Positions 9,415 to 20,620 of a stretch of DNA of 64,000 bases are shown one piece after another. The position numbers and the translations under genes are program-made. The notes under the pieces were generated by a model. The model ran no database searches. It was not told the DNA's origin and saw only the letters and a list, made by a program, of their open reading frames with translations. Each line of letters starts with the position of its first letter. Positions within the stretch are counted from its first letter, which is position 1. This DNA comes from Hermatobates lingyangjiaoensis. Lineage: Eukaryota > Arthropoda > Insecta > Hemiptera > Hermatobatidae. The stretch lies in assembly GCA_026182355.1 (NCBI GenBank), contig JAPFBL010000237.1, positions 264,501-328,500 on the forward strand. Reading direction: 5' to 3'.

Positions 9415-9600
9415 CCTGTTTTGATCTTAGTGAATCTAAGGCCTCTCGGCCATGACACAAAACCAAACCAGGCCGACGCTTAACGTGCTGCCCTTCTGTC
9501 ACTCCACAGTTCAAAGAACCCTGGAGCGTCCGAGGTGGACCCCACGGTGGCAAGCTCGCACGATACTACGTCACGCATCAGTACCACTAATGGGGAGTAG
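9415..9600. other. GC-rich island of unknown identity
   Basis: About 185 bases much richer in G+C than their surroundings, with no long ORF. On the minus strand it contains CACGTTAAGCGTCGGCC and GTCATGGCCGAGAGGCC. The second resembles the 5' part of a tRNA-Ser-like sequence (CATGGCCGAG), so a tRNA-derived SINE is possible, but no B box was found. Confidence 0.35.
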
Positions 9601-9891
9601 ATCCCAAAAAAGGCATCTATTTTTTTTTTAATAATAATTTTTTAATTTTTCCTATAAATAGGGAAAATTATTTCAATACACTCATGGCCATCCGAGTCAT
9701 CTGGGGATGTTATGTAATAAATAGTAAAATTTTGTATTTAAAAAAAAATGTAGTTGTTCCCCCGAAAACTGATGTATAAGATTTATATGTTTCTCTGTAT
9801 CTAATTTTCACCGTAGCGGAGAACATTCCTTAACATTAATATACTCGTATTAACATTAATATAATACAATAATATAACATTCCTTTTTATA

Positions 9892-10080
9892 TTATTTTCT
9901 TTTCTCGTTACTATTCTTCTTCAGCATTCCTACTACTTTTTTGTCGTTTTCGTTGTGGCCAACCTGCACATATTCTGTAAAGCTGTCCAGTTGGCTTTCG
10001 TCTTTTAAGCCAGAGTTGGAGAAAATCTCTGTAATTTTATTTCCGTAGAGGACAGACAGAAAAACCTTGTATTTTATCAA
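9892..10080 (-). repeat. PLE 3'-UTR-like block
   Basis: On the plus strand this reads CTACTTTTTTGTCGTTTTCG..GTGGCCAACCTGCACATATTC..CAGTTGGCTTTCGTC, the complement of 8150-8260. The short open frame across it (ESQLDSF, EYVQVGHNEN) is probably fortuitous because the related copy lies in a PLE 3' UTR. Its right edge reaches a family A pair. Confidence 0.55.
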
Positions 10081-10096
10081 TACAGGTGATCACTTA

Positions 10097-10420
10097 TATA
10101 TTATTAAAATTTATTGTATAGATACATAGAGAAATTAAAAACTCACACTGATAGTCTCTTATTGGCGGTACAAACCATGTTCAGGAGAGATAATGGAGGG
10201 AAACTAAGCAAACTGGCACAGAGACGGTTGGAGACCAACCGAAATGTCTCCAACGATTTCTGTACCAGTGCGTTTCGTTTCCCTTGTCTTATCTCTCCTG
10301 AAGACGGTTTAAACTGAAAATTAGAGACAAAGCGTGTGTTTTGAATTCTTCTATGTGCTCGTATTAACACTGAGCTTTATTTGTCCATTTCGGAGCTTAT
10401 TTTCATCGAAAAAAGTGCAT
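10097..10420. repeat. Family A inverted tail pair
   Basis: Arms about 10100-10215 and 10265-10420. The plus arm carries CTCTCCTGAAGACGGTTTAAA then ACTGAAAATTAGAGAC; the minus arm carries the complement with mismatches (TGTTCAGGAGAGATAATGGA). Overlapping open frames on both strands are shadows of the palindrome. Confidence 0.72.
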
Positions 10421-10749
10421 ATATATTATTAATAACAATCGGATTGTATGGAATATATCAATAATGATGATATTGTTAGGCACTAATGAATGGTACTCTT
10501 AATAGGCAGGGGACTATTTACCATTTTTTATTCTCTTTGAAGGCACTGTTAACACCTGAAGTCTTTAATTTCAGTCTCTACAGATACTTGTAGGCCACAT
10601 TTAAAATCCCTGTTCTACGCTACCCTTACTACAAGTTACAGTATAATCACAAAGTCTGTTTAATTAACTGATTCCTTCAATGTGATACTCTATATTTAGA
10701 TTAGGTTTGGTTGCTGTGGCAGTTTGTGAAAAGAATAAATAATCCCACA

Positions 10750-11110
10750 TACAATACATTTTTTTGATTCAATATCAATATTATTGCCCAACTGAATATT
10801 AAATTACATGTTTTCCAGATCTCAAAAGAACATAACAAATTTAGTGCTGGTTTAAGTATGAACTTGAATATTGTAAAATTCGATACTTTTGCAATCTGTT
10901 ATTTTGTAAATCCCCACTAATATTGGGGATTTCAAGAATTACTTCTGCACACAAAAAGATTAATATGAAACCAACAACGTGTTTCGAACACCTAGTGCTC
11001 TTCTTCAGATTAACATCTGCTCTTTCGAGAGTCCAATCTACGGGATTAAACATTTTGTGTAAAGACGTAATTCTTGAAAATTTCAAAATAAATAAAATTC
11101 CCTTGGATCA
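10750..11110 (-). repeat. Family F tail
   Basis: Minus-strand tail with CTGAAGAAGAGCACTAGGTG, TTCGAAACACG (complement at 10980-11010), then CTTTTTGTGTGCAGAAGTAA and GAAATCCCCAATATTAGTGG. The stem is GAGCAC/GTGTTC. Related tails are at 59450-59640 and 59640-59890. Confidence 0.65.
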
Positions 11111-11712
11111 AAATTTTCTAAAAGTAAATGATTCTTAATACAATAAGGGCGATGTATCTGTTTGTTTTTTTATCAATATTCATTATATAGTATGAGTCGA
11201 AATTACATAATATTTATTTACAGCTACTAATATTGACCCAGAAATCACAAAAAAATAAATATAAAATATCCAAATATGTGCATATGTTTTCTTTCTGTAA
11301 GAAAAAATATTTAAGTTCATCAATGACAATATAGATCTGGAAGATGATATTGAATAACACAAACAGTCAAACAAAGGTCAAAGGTTACGAAACCATGACT
11401 CTGTGTCTGAGAGAAGAGACCTTGCCAGTCCTAAATAAACACCGTCTGAACTAATGACTAGCTAGAACAGGAAAGTTTGTTTTATTATCTGAAATTAATA
11501 TCTATTTGAATCAGAACTCTCATTACATATACAGAATATACTTTATCGTTTCAATTAAGCCATAGAATTATATAATGTTTTATACGCTTACAGTATTTAA
11601 GGGTAGTAAATGTAATATTAATAGTAAATTTTCAGTATTAAATTCAACAAGAGGGCACATGCTGGGAATGTTGCCAAGACCACTGCTGCAGTGAAAGTTA
11701 CAGGAAATTTAC
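11111..11712. other. AT-rich sequence, probable intron
   Basis: No repeat or gene recognised. It lies directly downstream (minus strand) of the candidate exon at 11713-11794 and would be intronic if that exon is real. Confidence 0.35.
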
Positions 11713-11794
11713 CTTTTGAGTCACTCCGTAACATTTTTTTCATGAATTCGGTCCACTCCCATGCACATTTTTGATCCACTCTTCTATCATAATG
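11713..11794 (-). CDS. Candidate internal exon of unknown host gene
   Basis: The minus strand has a T-rich acceptor (ATTTTTTTTTGAG) directly before CATTATGATAGAAG and a donor CAAAAG/GTAAATTTCC at the other end, enclosing 82 bases. Only one frame is open, giving HYDRRVDQKCAWEWTEF, then MKKMLRSDSK: a mixed, non-repetitive composition unlike the translated repeats around it. Its phase is 0 in and 1 out, so it cannot directly follow the phase-1 exon at 18742-19011; a missing exon, a different isoform or another gene would be needed. I do not recognise the product. The frame also stays open past the donor for about 25 codons. Confidence 0.4.
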
Positions 11795-11799
11795 CTCAA

Positions 11800-12032
11800 A
11801 AAAAAAATAATAATTTAAAAATCTGGATTGGTTTACACTAAACTTTATTAAATCAAAACATAATATGAATATTGTTCTAAGTCAATTGAATTTCGGATTG
11901 ATTTTAATGGATTTTTTGTGCAGTAATATAATCAAACTCTCTGGAGAAATATTATTGAAATCATGAATATCAATGGTCCACAAAAAATTTTTTGTCACGA
12001 TGCCTAAGTTGTTTAACAGTTTTTACCTAATT
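11800..12032. other. AT-rich sequence, no feature
   Basis: Nothing recognisable beyond poly-A/T tracts; would be intronic if 11713-11794 is an exon. Confidence 0.35.
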
Positions 12033-12553
12033 TAAGGGTGCTGATTCCAGAAATTCTATCGTTTTTTCTCTATCAGGTCTAGTTTTTCTGCTATGGTATA
12101 CCCCTCCCTCTAGGAAGGCGATAGCTACAATAATGACAGGCAAAACGAGGGAGCAATATTGTTATTTAACTTTAAGACACATATTTAAAAGTACGTATAC
12201 AAATACGTATGGAATTCATTTTGAATTCAACGTATTTTCCCAGAAAATATAGAAAAACACATTTGGTTTGTTTAATGAATGCCATCTAGGAGAGAATGTA
12301 GCCATGCTTAATTTTGACTCCAAATATTTTCAACGCAAAGTAAAAGCTTTATGTTTGTGATGTCATAATCAATTAACATTGATCACAATAACAACCTACA
12401 ATTGTAATTATTGCGCTAGAATGTATTATAAAATTATAGAATATATTAAAAAATGCATAATTTGAAGGAAAAAAAAGGTATAAAATAGCAAAAATATTAA
12501 TGATTTGACCTAATAGGAAAAAAATAGTATGATTTTCGCAATCAGCACCCCTA
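12033..12553. mobile_element. MITE-like element with AGGGGTGCTGATT ends
   Basis: The left end reads AAGGGTGCTGATTCC and the right end CGCAATCAGCACCCCT, an imperfect terminal inverted repeat of roughly 13 bases, with TAATTTA/TAAATTA-like AT-rich flanks. The 520-base interior has no transposase frame. Superfamily not determined. Confidence 0.55.
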
Positions 12554-12890
12554 AATTAATCTAAATCAGCTTAAAAAAATTGTGAACCAAACAATGTGCT
12601 CTCAGTCTAATCAATAGAATATTTTTTTTGATTTATTGTGGAATTATCAACTTTATTAGGTTCAATACATTTGAAATCATTGATCTGGAAAAATCTGATG
12701 TGCTATTATTATTATATTGAAGGGTATTATATAGATACCAATGTATCTATATGGATTTTCCAGTATAATCTTTCTTCTAAAGAGATTCAATGAGTTTCAG
12801 TAAATATAGCAGTTCATTTTTGGTATTTTCAATAATGATCGCTTAGAGATTTGATACTTTCCTTCTTAAGGAAGGAATAAGGACTGCTTT
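12554..12890. other. AT-rich sequence, no feature
   Basis: No gene, RNA or repeat recognised before the (TA)n tract. Confidence 0.35.
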
Positions 12891-12892
12891 TC

Positions 12893-12911
12893 ATATATAT
12901 ATATATATATA

Positions 12912-12946
<35 letters not shown>
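12893..12946. repeat. (TA)n microsatellite
   Basis: Interrupted (TA)n run of about 50 bases preceding a family G inverted pair. Confidence 0.95.
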
Positions 12947-12953
<7 letters not shown>

Positions 12954-12982
12954 TTGATAAAAGTATCAATAAATAGAAACAA

Positions 12983-13176
12983 AACTAAAGTTTATCGGGA
13001 CTCGGTCAGTTTTTCAGGTTCAAATTAAACTTGCATTGCCAACGTTTCAGTTTTTATTTAAAACCTTTCATAGAAGTTCTACCTATGAAAAAGGTTTTAA
13101 ATAAAAACCGAAACGTTGGCAATAAGAGTTTAATTTGAAATTGAAGAACTGACTGAGTCCCGATAAACTTTAGTTT
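12983..13176. repeat. Family G inverted pair, GGTTTT stem
   Basis: Arms 12983-13074 and 13085-13176 bounded by AAACTAAAGTTTATCGGGAC and its complement. The plus arm has CTATGAAAAA, GGTTTT/AAAACC hairpin, CGAAACGTTGGC (13091-13123). The CTGA of other families is CTATGA here. The same hairpin recurs at 45615-45660. Confidence 0.75.
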
Positions 13177-13211
13177 AGTATGTATATATATTGTATATAT
13201 ATATATATATA

Positions 13212-13368
13212 CGTTTCACAATGAATCTTATACACAGAACTAAGGAACGAACACACTTACTGTCTCTAATTTTTGGTTAAACCATAATCAGGAGAGTTGA
13301 GATAGGGACACCAAGCGCACTTGTGAAGCAACGGTTGGAAACCCTATATATATATATATATATATATA
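13212..13368 (-). repeat. Family A tail, single copy
   Basis: Minus-strand terminal piece: the plus strand shows CACTTACTGTCTCTAATTTT, TGGTTAAACCATAATCAGGA and GACACCAAGCGCAC. It is bounded on both sides by (TA)n (13185-13212 and 13346-13368). No inverted partner. Confidence 0.7.
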
Positions 13369-13554
13369 CTCATTAATTATTTATATGTATACTTCTTCTT
13401 CTTCACTTTTTTAACTCTCTCTCATCAATTAGAAGAAAATAAGTTTGTCTTTAAACTTGGATTTGAAGCATCATCCAGAGTTACTCTTTTTATAACATAC
13501 AATCAAGTAATCGACATATCCCGGCATGGCAAAATCCTTATTTATTGATTATCC

Positions 13555-14111
13555 CAGTGGCGTAGCAACCATTTTTGCCATCCGGGGCGGAACTACGATT
13601 TTACACCCCCCTCCCACCACCCCCCCAAACTGCACCGCTGGTCGTTGATAATCCGTTAACTTTCAAAATTTCAGATAATCTTCAAAACATTTATTTCCAT
13701 GGAATTACAATCATGTATCTAATTTTAGACTGCTGTTATTAGTCCCAGACTTTAAACTTTATTACAGTATTCGAATACATATACAGTCGTCATTAAAGAA
13801 AAACCAAAGATTTTTCCAAAAGAATATTTTTGAAATATTTTTAAAATATTTTAAATACATTTATTTTTAATTTTCAAAAATTACAGCTGAGAAATCTGTT
13901 TAAAGACTGTATTACACATATGAAGCTTAAAAACAGTTACGACCTTAGAAACCTAAAATTTTGGAAGAAAATTTTAGCTTTTTTGTTAGTTTTTTATGGT
14001 TTTAATTTGTTTTCTGTTTTTTTAATTTTTCACACCCACAAAATGACGCCTCTTGGGACTTGCTGATCGGGGCGGACCCCCCCCCCCCCCCCTCCCAATG
14101 CTACGTTACTA
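13555..14111. mobile_element. hAT-type non-autonomous element
   Basis: Left end CAGTGGCGTAGCAACC and right end GCTACGTTACTA form a 12-base imperfect TIR. The flanking octamers GATTATCC (13547-13554) and GAGTATCC (14112-14119) differ at one base, consistent with an 8-bp hAT target duplication. The interior starts and ends with C-runs (CACCCCCCTCCC; C14 at 14080-14095) and has no transposase ORF. Relatives: 17700-18115, 24546-24760, 40956-41563. Confidence 0.75.
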
Positions 14112-14269
14112 GAGTATCCAGGAGATTTTCTAAAACTGACTATCTCAACAGACGTGAAGATAGCGTACTTCCCTGAGGTGTGGCTTTAGTGACAACAATT
14201 TCAATTGTATTGGATTCTATATTTAGACTAATTATATTGGATTATTTCGTGGATTAAAATATCTATCTA

Positions 14270-14560
14270 TATACTAATTATGAATCTCTGAAATTTCATT
14301 AGCAAAATCTCTTTTAATGCCTAAGAAACAAGTTAAAATGATTGCTTTAGGGCTTAAGATGATTTCTATTTTAAACTCATTAATTGTGCAATCCATAATT
14401 GTGTGGTATTTACTTATACTGGGGTAAATAGAAAATATAAAGTGTATACACAAAAGAAGTGTTTTTTTTTTTAAATTCAAACTAGCGTTTCGAACACTTT
14501 GCGTTCTTCATCAGGTAAACATCCAATGGAAGGAGTGGAGGACAACTACAGAACTTACTG
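14270..14560 (-). repeat. Family E tail
   Basis: The plus strand carries GCGTTTCGAACACTTTGCG and TTCTTCATCAGG, the complement of CTGATGA, A, GAACGC/GTGTTC, GAAACGC. Downstream on the minus strand is the outer segment found again at 46665-46735 (...ATTGTGTGGTATTTACTCAT). Confidence 0.65.
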
Positions 14561-14689
14561 TTGGAAGAGTAGATCAACTTTGTGGACACCCACCCACCAA
14601 CTCAAAAACACAAAAATGTCACTGAAAAACGTCAAAAATTTGAAAACTAGTTAAAGTATCGAGATCAAATTTTTTCACGATTTGCTATG

Positions 14690-15368
14690 CAATAAACCCT
14701 GCTAGTTCGCGGTTCAGTTTTCGTGGGTTCAGTGTTTCGCGGAGTCCTTAAATGTTTAATTAAAAATTAAAAAATATAAAAAATATTCAACTGTAATTGC
14801 AGTAAAAAATAAAAAAAATACAACTCGTGATGAAAAAATATAGTAGTTAGTAATAAAGAAGAAAATTCTAACTTGGATTCTTCTTGTAAGATCGAGAAAG
14901 ATATCAAACAACCAGTGAAAGCTATTTAAAAATATTCAAAAGGACTAAAAATTAATAAAAAATATTAAAACATAATCAATTGTAACAAGAGAATAATAAA
15001 AATATCGAAAAATAGAAGCAAAAAATAGGCCTTTTCATCTATAAATTAAAAAAAAGGATAGTTACGATTTTTTTTATTTTATTTACTTGCATTATTATTT
15101 ACTGTACAATACATTAAGTGTATAATTTTCTCTCTCTTTCTCTTTTATAGTCGGCAAAGACGTAATTTTTTTTATTATTTATTTCTTTTTTTTTTATTTT
15201 TATTTACAACATAGTATAGTATTTAGTAGGGTCAGTGTTCTCTCTCTGTTGGAAAGGTCGTTGTTTGAGCTTTAGAGGCTTTTATAAAGGCGCGTCCATT
15301 ATTCGCGGATTTTCGCTTTTCGCGGGTGTCTTTGGTCCTCATTATTCGCAAAAAGTTAAGGTTTACTG
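14690..15368. mobile_element. Tigger/pogo-type MITE
   Basis: The right end, read inward, is CAGTAAACCTTAACTTTTTG and the left end CAATAAACCCTGCTAGTTCG; both continue into CG-containing stretches (TTCGCGG; TTCGCGGGTG). A TA follows the right end. Such CAGTAAACC termini are typical of Tigger-like elements. The interior is AT-rich and non-coding. Confidence 0.6.
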
Positions 15369-15369
15369 T

Positions 15370-16830
15370 ATTCCATTTATTTTGGATTACTGTGAAACCA
15401 AACACTTTGTGTAATTGAACAATAAATATAGTGATTCATATAATCTGACCCTAGTAAGTAATACAAAACATGAGTTGTATAAATCCACAACACAATATGT
15501 TATTTATAAGATTCTGAATATTTCTTCATTCAGTGAAAGGAAGTTTAATGCCATAGAAATTAAGTCTTCCTGGTTAATGAACTGAGACTTAGGATTGAAT
15601 AGTTCCGAAAGTACGAGAATCTTATTCAGATAACCGTTGATCTTAAGGATTATTAAAGGATTATTTGAATATTACAAGGTATACATCCTATTCAAGGATA
15701 TATTATTCAAGGGAAAAGAAGAACAATTAGCAAAGATTTGTATCTTCCTTGTACAATTATTAAATCAAAAGAACAGAACAAGATAAAAACACCCATGGAG
15801 AAAATCATCTGAATAATACATACTCAACAGAAATCAATAAAAAAAAAAAGCTATGACTGGAATGAAGTGAATATATTAAACAAATAATCCACATATGAAA
15901 ATATTTGGAGAATTAAAATAATATTTACAGGCGATTAAATATATATTCAAACAAAAAGTGATAAATAAAAGGAAATAAATAAATTTTATCGAATAGACAT
16001 TTCGTTGAGTTCAGTAATTAACTACAGCCAGCTAGTAACCATAAATTTTATAAACAGGGAAACACTGAAATATTAAATCATTTCTGGGGAATGAATTATA
16101 TATATATAATAAAAAATCAATGAAAAATATTATCTCAAAATATTGGAGAAGATCATATTAAACACTTCAGTACATGCATACTGTCAAAAAAATCACTAAA
16201 CATTGTAAAAAAAATTGAGAAATCAAATAAATAAATAATGTTATAAACACTTTCATTTCAAACTAACAATAAAATCAATTTTTTTTTAAATATTCATTAT
16301 TAACCAATTTTTTATATTATCTGTGATAGTTCTTGTGAAAGAAAGGGGTTTGGATATATCTTTATTTATTTTGAGGAGGATGACCGGTCGGAATTTGTTT
16401 GGAAAATAATTTATACAATGAATGTTATTTTCGACTTAATCGTATTAAAATACAAGTCATAGGATTTATAGGATAAATTTAATTCCATCTTCACAATTGG
16501 TTGTTTATTTCTATAGGTCGATCTAGAGAGAGGTTTTTTTTCTAATGTATTGTTTTTCTGGAGGGGTTGTTTTCCCTGGGGGAGGGGGGGATTTTTTCCT
16601 TATGATATTTGTTTCAACACTCCTTACTAATACTCTCCAAAAATGCTAATTGAGTAATATTTTTTTTTATTTTTATTTTACATAGTCAGAACAATGCAAA
16701 TGTAACACTACCAGTAACAATGATGAAAGAAATATATACATTTACACATGGAGACAGGAGGGAAGAAATAATCCAGTTATTATACTTTCTGGCGTGAAAA
16801 ATAAGTTACAGAAATTAGATTAAATTTACA
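15370..16830. other. AT-rich sequence without a gene
   Basis: Long stretch with no supported gene. A G/T-rich phrase at 16558-16590 and repeated wording near 16500 and 17585 (TTTCTATAGGTCG) suggest an old unclassified repeat. Confidence 0.4.
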
Positions 16831-16835
16831 AGTCA

Positions 16836-17246
16836 CTAGAGTAATTCACACCAATAAGTCTCTTGGCTCTTTCTCTTTAGGCGCCTTTGGGGATTTCCTG
16901 ACATATTTGTTGAGGAGATGTTTAGCACTAAGGGATTATTATTGCTAAAAAGATTTTTATGGAAGGCTTTATAGCGAGATATTGCCACTTGATGAACTGT
17001 TGAAATCCTAAAAGGGACAATGAAGATTTTTTCTAAGAATTTTTGACTGAAGAGCTTGTATCCTCTAGGCATTGCTAGATTTTGTTGCTCCCGTATTTCA
17101 ATACCGTAAATCCAAATAGGCATAATCATAGATTTGTGCAGTAATAGTTTGAGTAATATATATGAAATAGAAAAGTAACTCATTACCTCCAAGTAAACAG
17201 AAATAATACGCAAGTAGTTCTCATATAAAACATATCTACGTATCAT
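16836..17246 (-). pseudogene. Jockey-type LINE ORF2 C-terminus, degraded
   Basis: The 136-codon frame contains LLLHKSMIMPIWIYGIEI, then KFLEKIFIVPFRIS, HQVAISRYKAFHKNLF, NNNPLVLN and RRLKRKS. This order matches the region after the reverse transcriptase of Jockey-like non-LTR retrotransposons (LLYKS.I.PIWTYGI.LW, Q...L..I..APW..SN, HPNPL, RRLKR). Reverse transcriptase itself is not recognisable upstream (17250-17430), so the copy is 5'-truncated or too decayed. The ATG at the frame start is not a true initiator. Confidence 0.65.
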
Positions 17247-17699
17247 AACTCTTCAAGACGCTTGTGTTACGACTCCGTTGGAACAGATTGGACACAAACT
17301 GGAGTCTCATCATCCGCACAATGACTAACCATTTTAAATAGACAAAAATTATTTTTTTCTCGTTATATTCATTTTGCAAAAATAATCTACTTCTACTTTC
17401 TAGACAAGTGCATTTCTGCCAGATTCTCACTAATGACTTTCTAATTAATTCCCTAAGTGATGTTTTATATATAAAACAATTAATTACTTAATCACTTATA
17501 ATTGGTTAACAAATGATTTTTTATGATTAATTTCTTATAAATTATTTTATATTGTATTGTATATAAATTTAATGCCATCGTCAGAATTGTTTGTTCATTT
17601 CTATAGGTCGTTCTAAAGTAGGATTTATCAATGGGGGTGAAATTCACCCCCAGGGTTGAAATTGTGATCACAGTTAGTTTACAGAGTGAGGAAAGCTAT
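17247..17699. other. AT-rich flank of LINE remnant
   Basis: No clear gene. A 20-base self-complementary phrase GGGGGTGAAATTCACCCCCAG is at 17632-17652, just before an hAT-type element. Confidence 0.4.
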
Positions 17700-18115
17700 C
17701 AGTGGCGTAGCAAATATTTCCGCCCTCTCCCCCAAGACCCTCTGAACGTTAATAATCCGATAACCCTCAAAATTCCAGAAAATACAAAACGCATAATTCA
17801 AACCATAAAAAAAATGTATAAATTAAATTAACTGGCTTCGCAAACAAATATAATAAACCTTTAACCTCTTTAAAAAACTGGTTTTAAAAAATTCAAAATA
17901 AATTTATTTTTATTTAGCAAATATTATGGTTGATGAATCTGTTTAAAAGTAGTATTACATTCTTTTATGTATAAAAAAAAAATTGTTTTGATATAAAATT
18001 TTAAATTATTTGTTAGCTTTTTATTATTGTATTTTTTTTTATTTTTACCATCTCCTCTGCCACGTCCCGCCCGGGGCGGATCCCAAATCCCCCCCCCCCC
18101 CTTGCTTACCCACTG
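17700..18115. mobile_element. hAT-type non-autonomous element, shorter copy
   Basis: Starts CAGTGGCGTAGCAAATATTTCC and ends CTTGCTTACCCACTG. The interior matches 13555-14111 (GTTAATAATCCG; CCGGGGCGGATCCC then a C-run). Flanking octamers AAAGCTAT and AAAAGAAT share 4 to 5 bases, so the target duplication is weak. Confidence 0.65.
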
Positions 18116-18225
18116 AAAAGAATCATAGGTTTGGCCACTTAATTATAATTTAAAAAAATTAAATAATAAATTATAAATATAATTAAATATTTATTGTTAT
18201 TTAATAATATTAAATTTAAATAATA

Positions 18226-18257
<32 letters not shown>

Positions 18258-18345
18258 AAATATAAATTAATTTAAATATAATTGTGCAAACGGTTTCCGT
18301 GTCGGGTATTGCCAGGAAATAGGATGTGGTTTTTTAGTGGGTCTG
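18116..18345. repeat. AT-rich tract with (ATT)n
   Basis: Includes an (ATT)n run at 18230-18258. No gene. Confidence 0.7.
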
Positions 18346-18348
18346 GAC

Positions 18349-18435
18349 TCCCAACCCCACATACCCTAAGCAAGACGTCTTGCTAAGGGATCTGATGAAC
18401 AAATTTTTCCACATCCTACGACGAAAAAAAAATTA
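18349..18435 (+). repeat. Poly-A-ended repeat, copy 2
   Basis: Same block as at 8665-8755 (CCCCACATACCCTAAGCAAG and following), again ending in poly-A. The two copies differ just before the A-run (CATCG versus CATCCTACGACG), as expected for separately inserted retroposons. Confidence 0.55.
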
Positions 18436-18741
18436 TATTAAAAAATTGATTTAATTAATATTTTATATATCTGTCAATAATTGTAATTAGTATTTAATTT
18501 GTACAATTTGACTATAAATATAATTAATGTAAAATTGTGCAATCACTACGTTGGAAAGAAGAGGGGGTGGGGTGAATTATATTGTGGGAAAACGGTGAGA
18601 GGGGTGAATGGGCCAAAGAAAGCTAAGAAGTTCTAGAGAGTTTTTTCCTCAAAATATTTTTTTTTGGAGACGTTGTTTTATATTGTGCATGTAACATATA
18701 TGCTTATTGATATGGTTTTATTATAGTGGAGGAGAAAGTAC

Positions 18742-19011
18742 CTGTTGGTATAGGAGGCTTCCCGAAGAACTTAGGATCAGTTGGTGGAACAGCAAAGTCC
18801 GACTTTTGAGGGACTGCTGGCGGGGAGAAGGTGAACTCTGGCTTTCGAATAGGAAGTCTTGATAGGAGATAAGCACCAGGCTGGAACCAGTTGTGGGGGC
18901 GGTGGCGCGGAGGCGGTATTACTATGGGAGTAATGTCCGCCCCCGCAGAGGCCTCCAGTCTTTGCCGCCTTCGTTGCAGCTCAGCTAGTTGGTGTTCCCA
19001 CAGCCGTGCAG
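18742..19011 (-). CDS. Candidate phase-1 exon, Pro-rich host protein
   Basis: The minus strand is open for 105 codons without an in-frame ATG at its start. A TTGTTGACAG acceptor precedes base 19011 and CCAACAG/GTACTTTCTC gives a donor after base 18742, enclosing exactly 270 bases in phase 1 at both ends. The product starts ARLWEHQLAELQRRRQRLE (probable helix or coiled coil) and continues as a proline-rich tail (VIPPPRHRPHNWFQPGAYL, LPIRKPEFTFSPPAVPQK, PPTDPKFFGKPPIPTG). Composition and GC content differ sharply from all neighbouring repeats. If the donor is not used the frame ends at TAA, 18704-18706, making it a terminal exon. Protein not recognised. Its phase fits the exon at 39715-39765. 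Confidence 0.55.
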
Positions 19012-20280
19012 CTGTCAACAATCACACCCACATGTTAAAAATATTACAATAAAAAAATGATACAGCGTAACATACAAAAACCGCCCTTCAATAATACATA
19101 ACATGAATTGATTTCCTACTAAAATAGAGTAGTCATGAAAGATAATGAAAGTGGTGCCAATCATAGGATTTGAAAGATAAGATTATATATTCCCAATTTT
19201 GATTACATAAAAATTCTATGCATGACTCCTTAAATATTGAGAAAAAGCTAATCTTAAGAAGACAATGCAAGACGATCTGAACTTTAAAATGACGAATGAC
19301 AGAACCTCGAAAACAACGTGTGCTGATGGGATAACAACTCAATATATATTTGACTTACCAGTACATTGGTTCTCGTTAAAAAAGCAAATTTAAGCAACAT
19401 TGAATGTGACTATGTCTTGTATTGGTGAGTTCATGGCGTTAGTGGTTCGGTAATATAACTTGCTCATTGCCTAAATGGAGGCAAAGTCAAACATAAACCA
19501 TAGCTTGAGGGTCGAGAAGTTGTTAAGTCTCTATATCGGTGGGGCTTGGAAAAAAAGATTTAAACTTAATCTATATGATAGTGAATTAGAAAAATCGTTG
19601 TAAATGAATACAACGAAAAAGGTGCGAAATCTTTTAATATTTTTCTGAGACTATGAAAGTCGCACAAGGATAAACATCTCTTACGTTTCGCATAAATATG
19701 CTCGTACTTTTATATTATTTTTTTTTTACCTCAAATTCCCTGAAACCAATCCCCCTCCGACTAATCAGATCACCAAATTAACGATAACTGATGACTTTAG
19801 ACTCAAAGACCATACGACCACGAAACATACTCACCATAGACAGGACAGAAACTAACATACCGACCTACCCGACAGACCTGAACAATTAAAGTAGAACAAA
19901 CAGACAAGAAGGTGAAAGCCTCTGGCTTGGAACTGCCTGACTCCAACGTGCATCAATGCACGGAAAATTTCGTTGGTCGTAGGGTCGTTGGACATTATTT
20001 TTTACCCCACTGGAAAATAAAAACTTCTTTGGCTACTTGACCTATTAATTCTGACTCATCCATTCTCAACAAATGTAATACTTGTCATATTTCTTCTAAT
20101 AGTTTCTGCACGTCTAAAAACTATTTTTATTGTTTGGAATGTGACCAATGATGTGTTATTTTTTATGAGGGTTTCCTTTCCATTTAGATAATTTACATGT
20201 GTGGTCCAAGAAAAGCCTAATATCGTACTGTTGCTGTTGTAACTTTACTTGCATCTCGGGATATCTAGTCCCATACTTAG
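19012..20280. other. Unique AT-rich sequence, probable intron
   Basis: No repeat family was recognised in this long stretch, unusual for the window; consistent with older intronic sequence next to the exon at 18742-19011. Confidence 0.35.
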
Positions 20281-20282
20281 GT

Positions 20283-20620
20283 TAGGTTAGGCTGTAGCGG
20301 CTGCCTCACAAGAGAAGAAACCTAAGCCAAAGATTGGCCATTTGTGATAACACACAATGAACATTCTACATTCTACTTTGGGAGTCCTAAATTTTGCCTA
20401 AGTCAACTGTATTTGGATTAGGGATCTTTAATAAGTACCTGATATCGTACAGGCTTATAAACGATTACGTCCTCTTCGAGGAATGACATAAGCAGATTTT
20501 TTTTTTACTTCACGCATAAATAAATCAAGGGCCAGAGTAAATTCTAAGATTTCTAGAATCGAACCTCGAATCTAGTTCAGAGGCGAGCACGTAAGCCACT
20601 GGGCTACCATGACCCTCCAC
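20283..20620 (-). mobile_element. tRNA-derived SINE, diverged copy
   Basis: Read on the minus strand: tRNA-like head (CCAGTGGCTTACGTGCTCGC and a degenerate GGTTCGATTC B box), body with ...ATCGTACAGG, TTAGGCAAAATTTAGGACTC, TGTGTTATCAC, and tail ending CCTAACCTAAC. It is more diverged than the copies at 23096 and 55917. Confidence 0.7.

Noticed and set aside
9892..10080. Small protein gene with EYVQVGHNENDKK
   Set aside because: The same sequence lies in the 3' UTR of the PLE copy at 8080-8600, where the frame is broken.
16836..17246. Host protein-coding exon
   Set aside because: The motif order (PIWIYG, NPLVLN, RRLKR) fits a Jockey-type LINE C-terminus much better.
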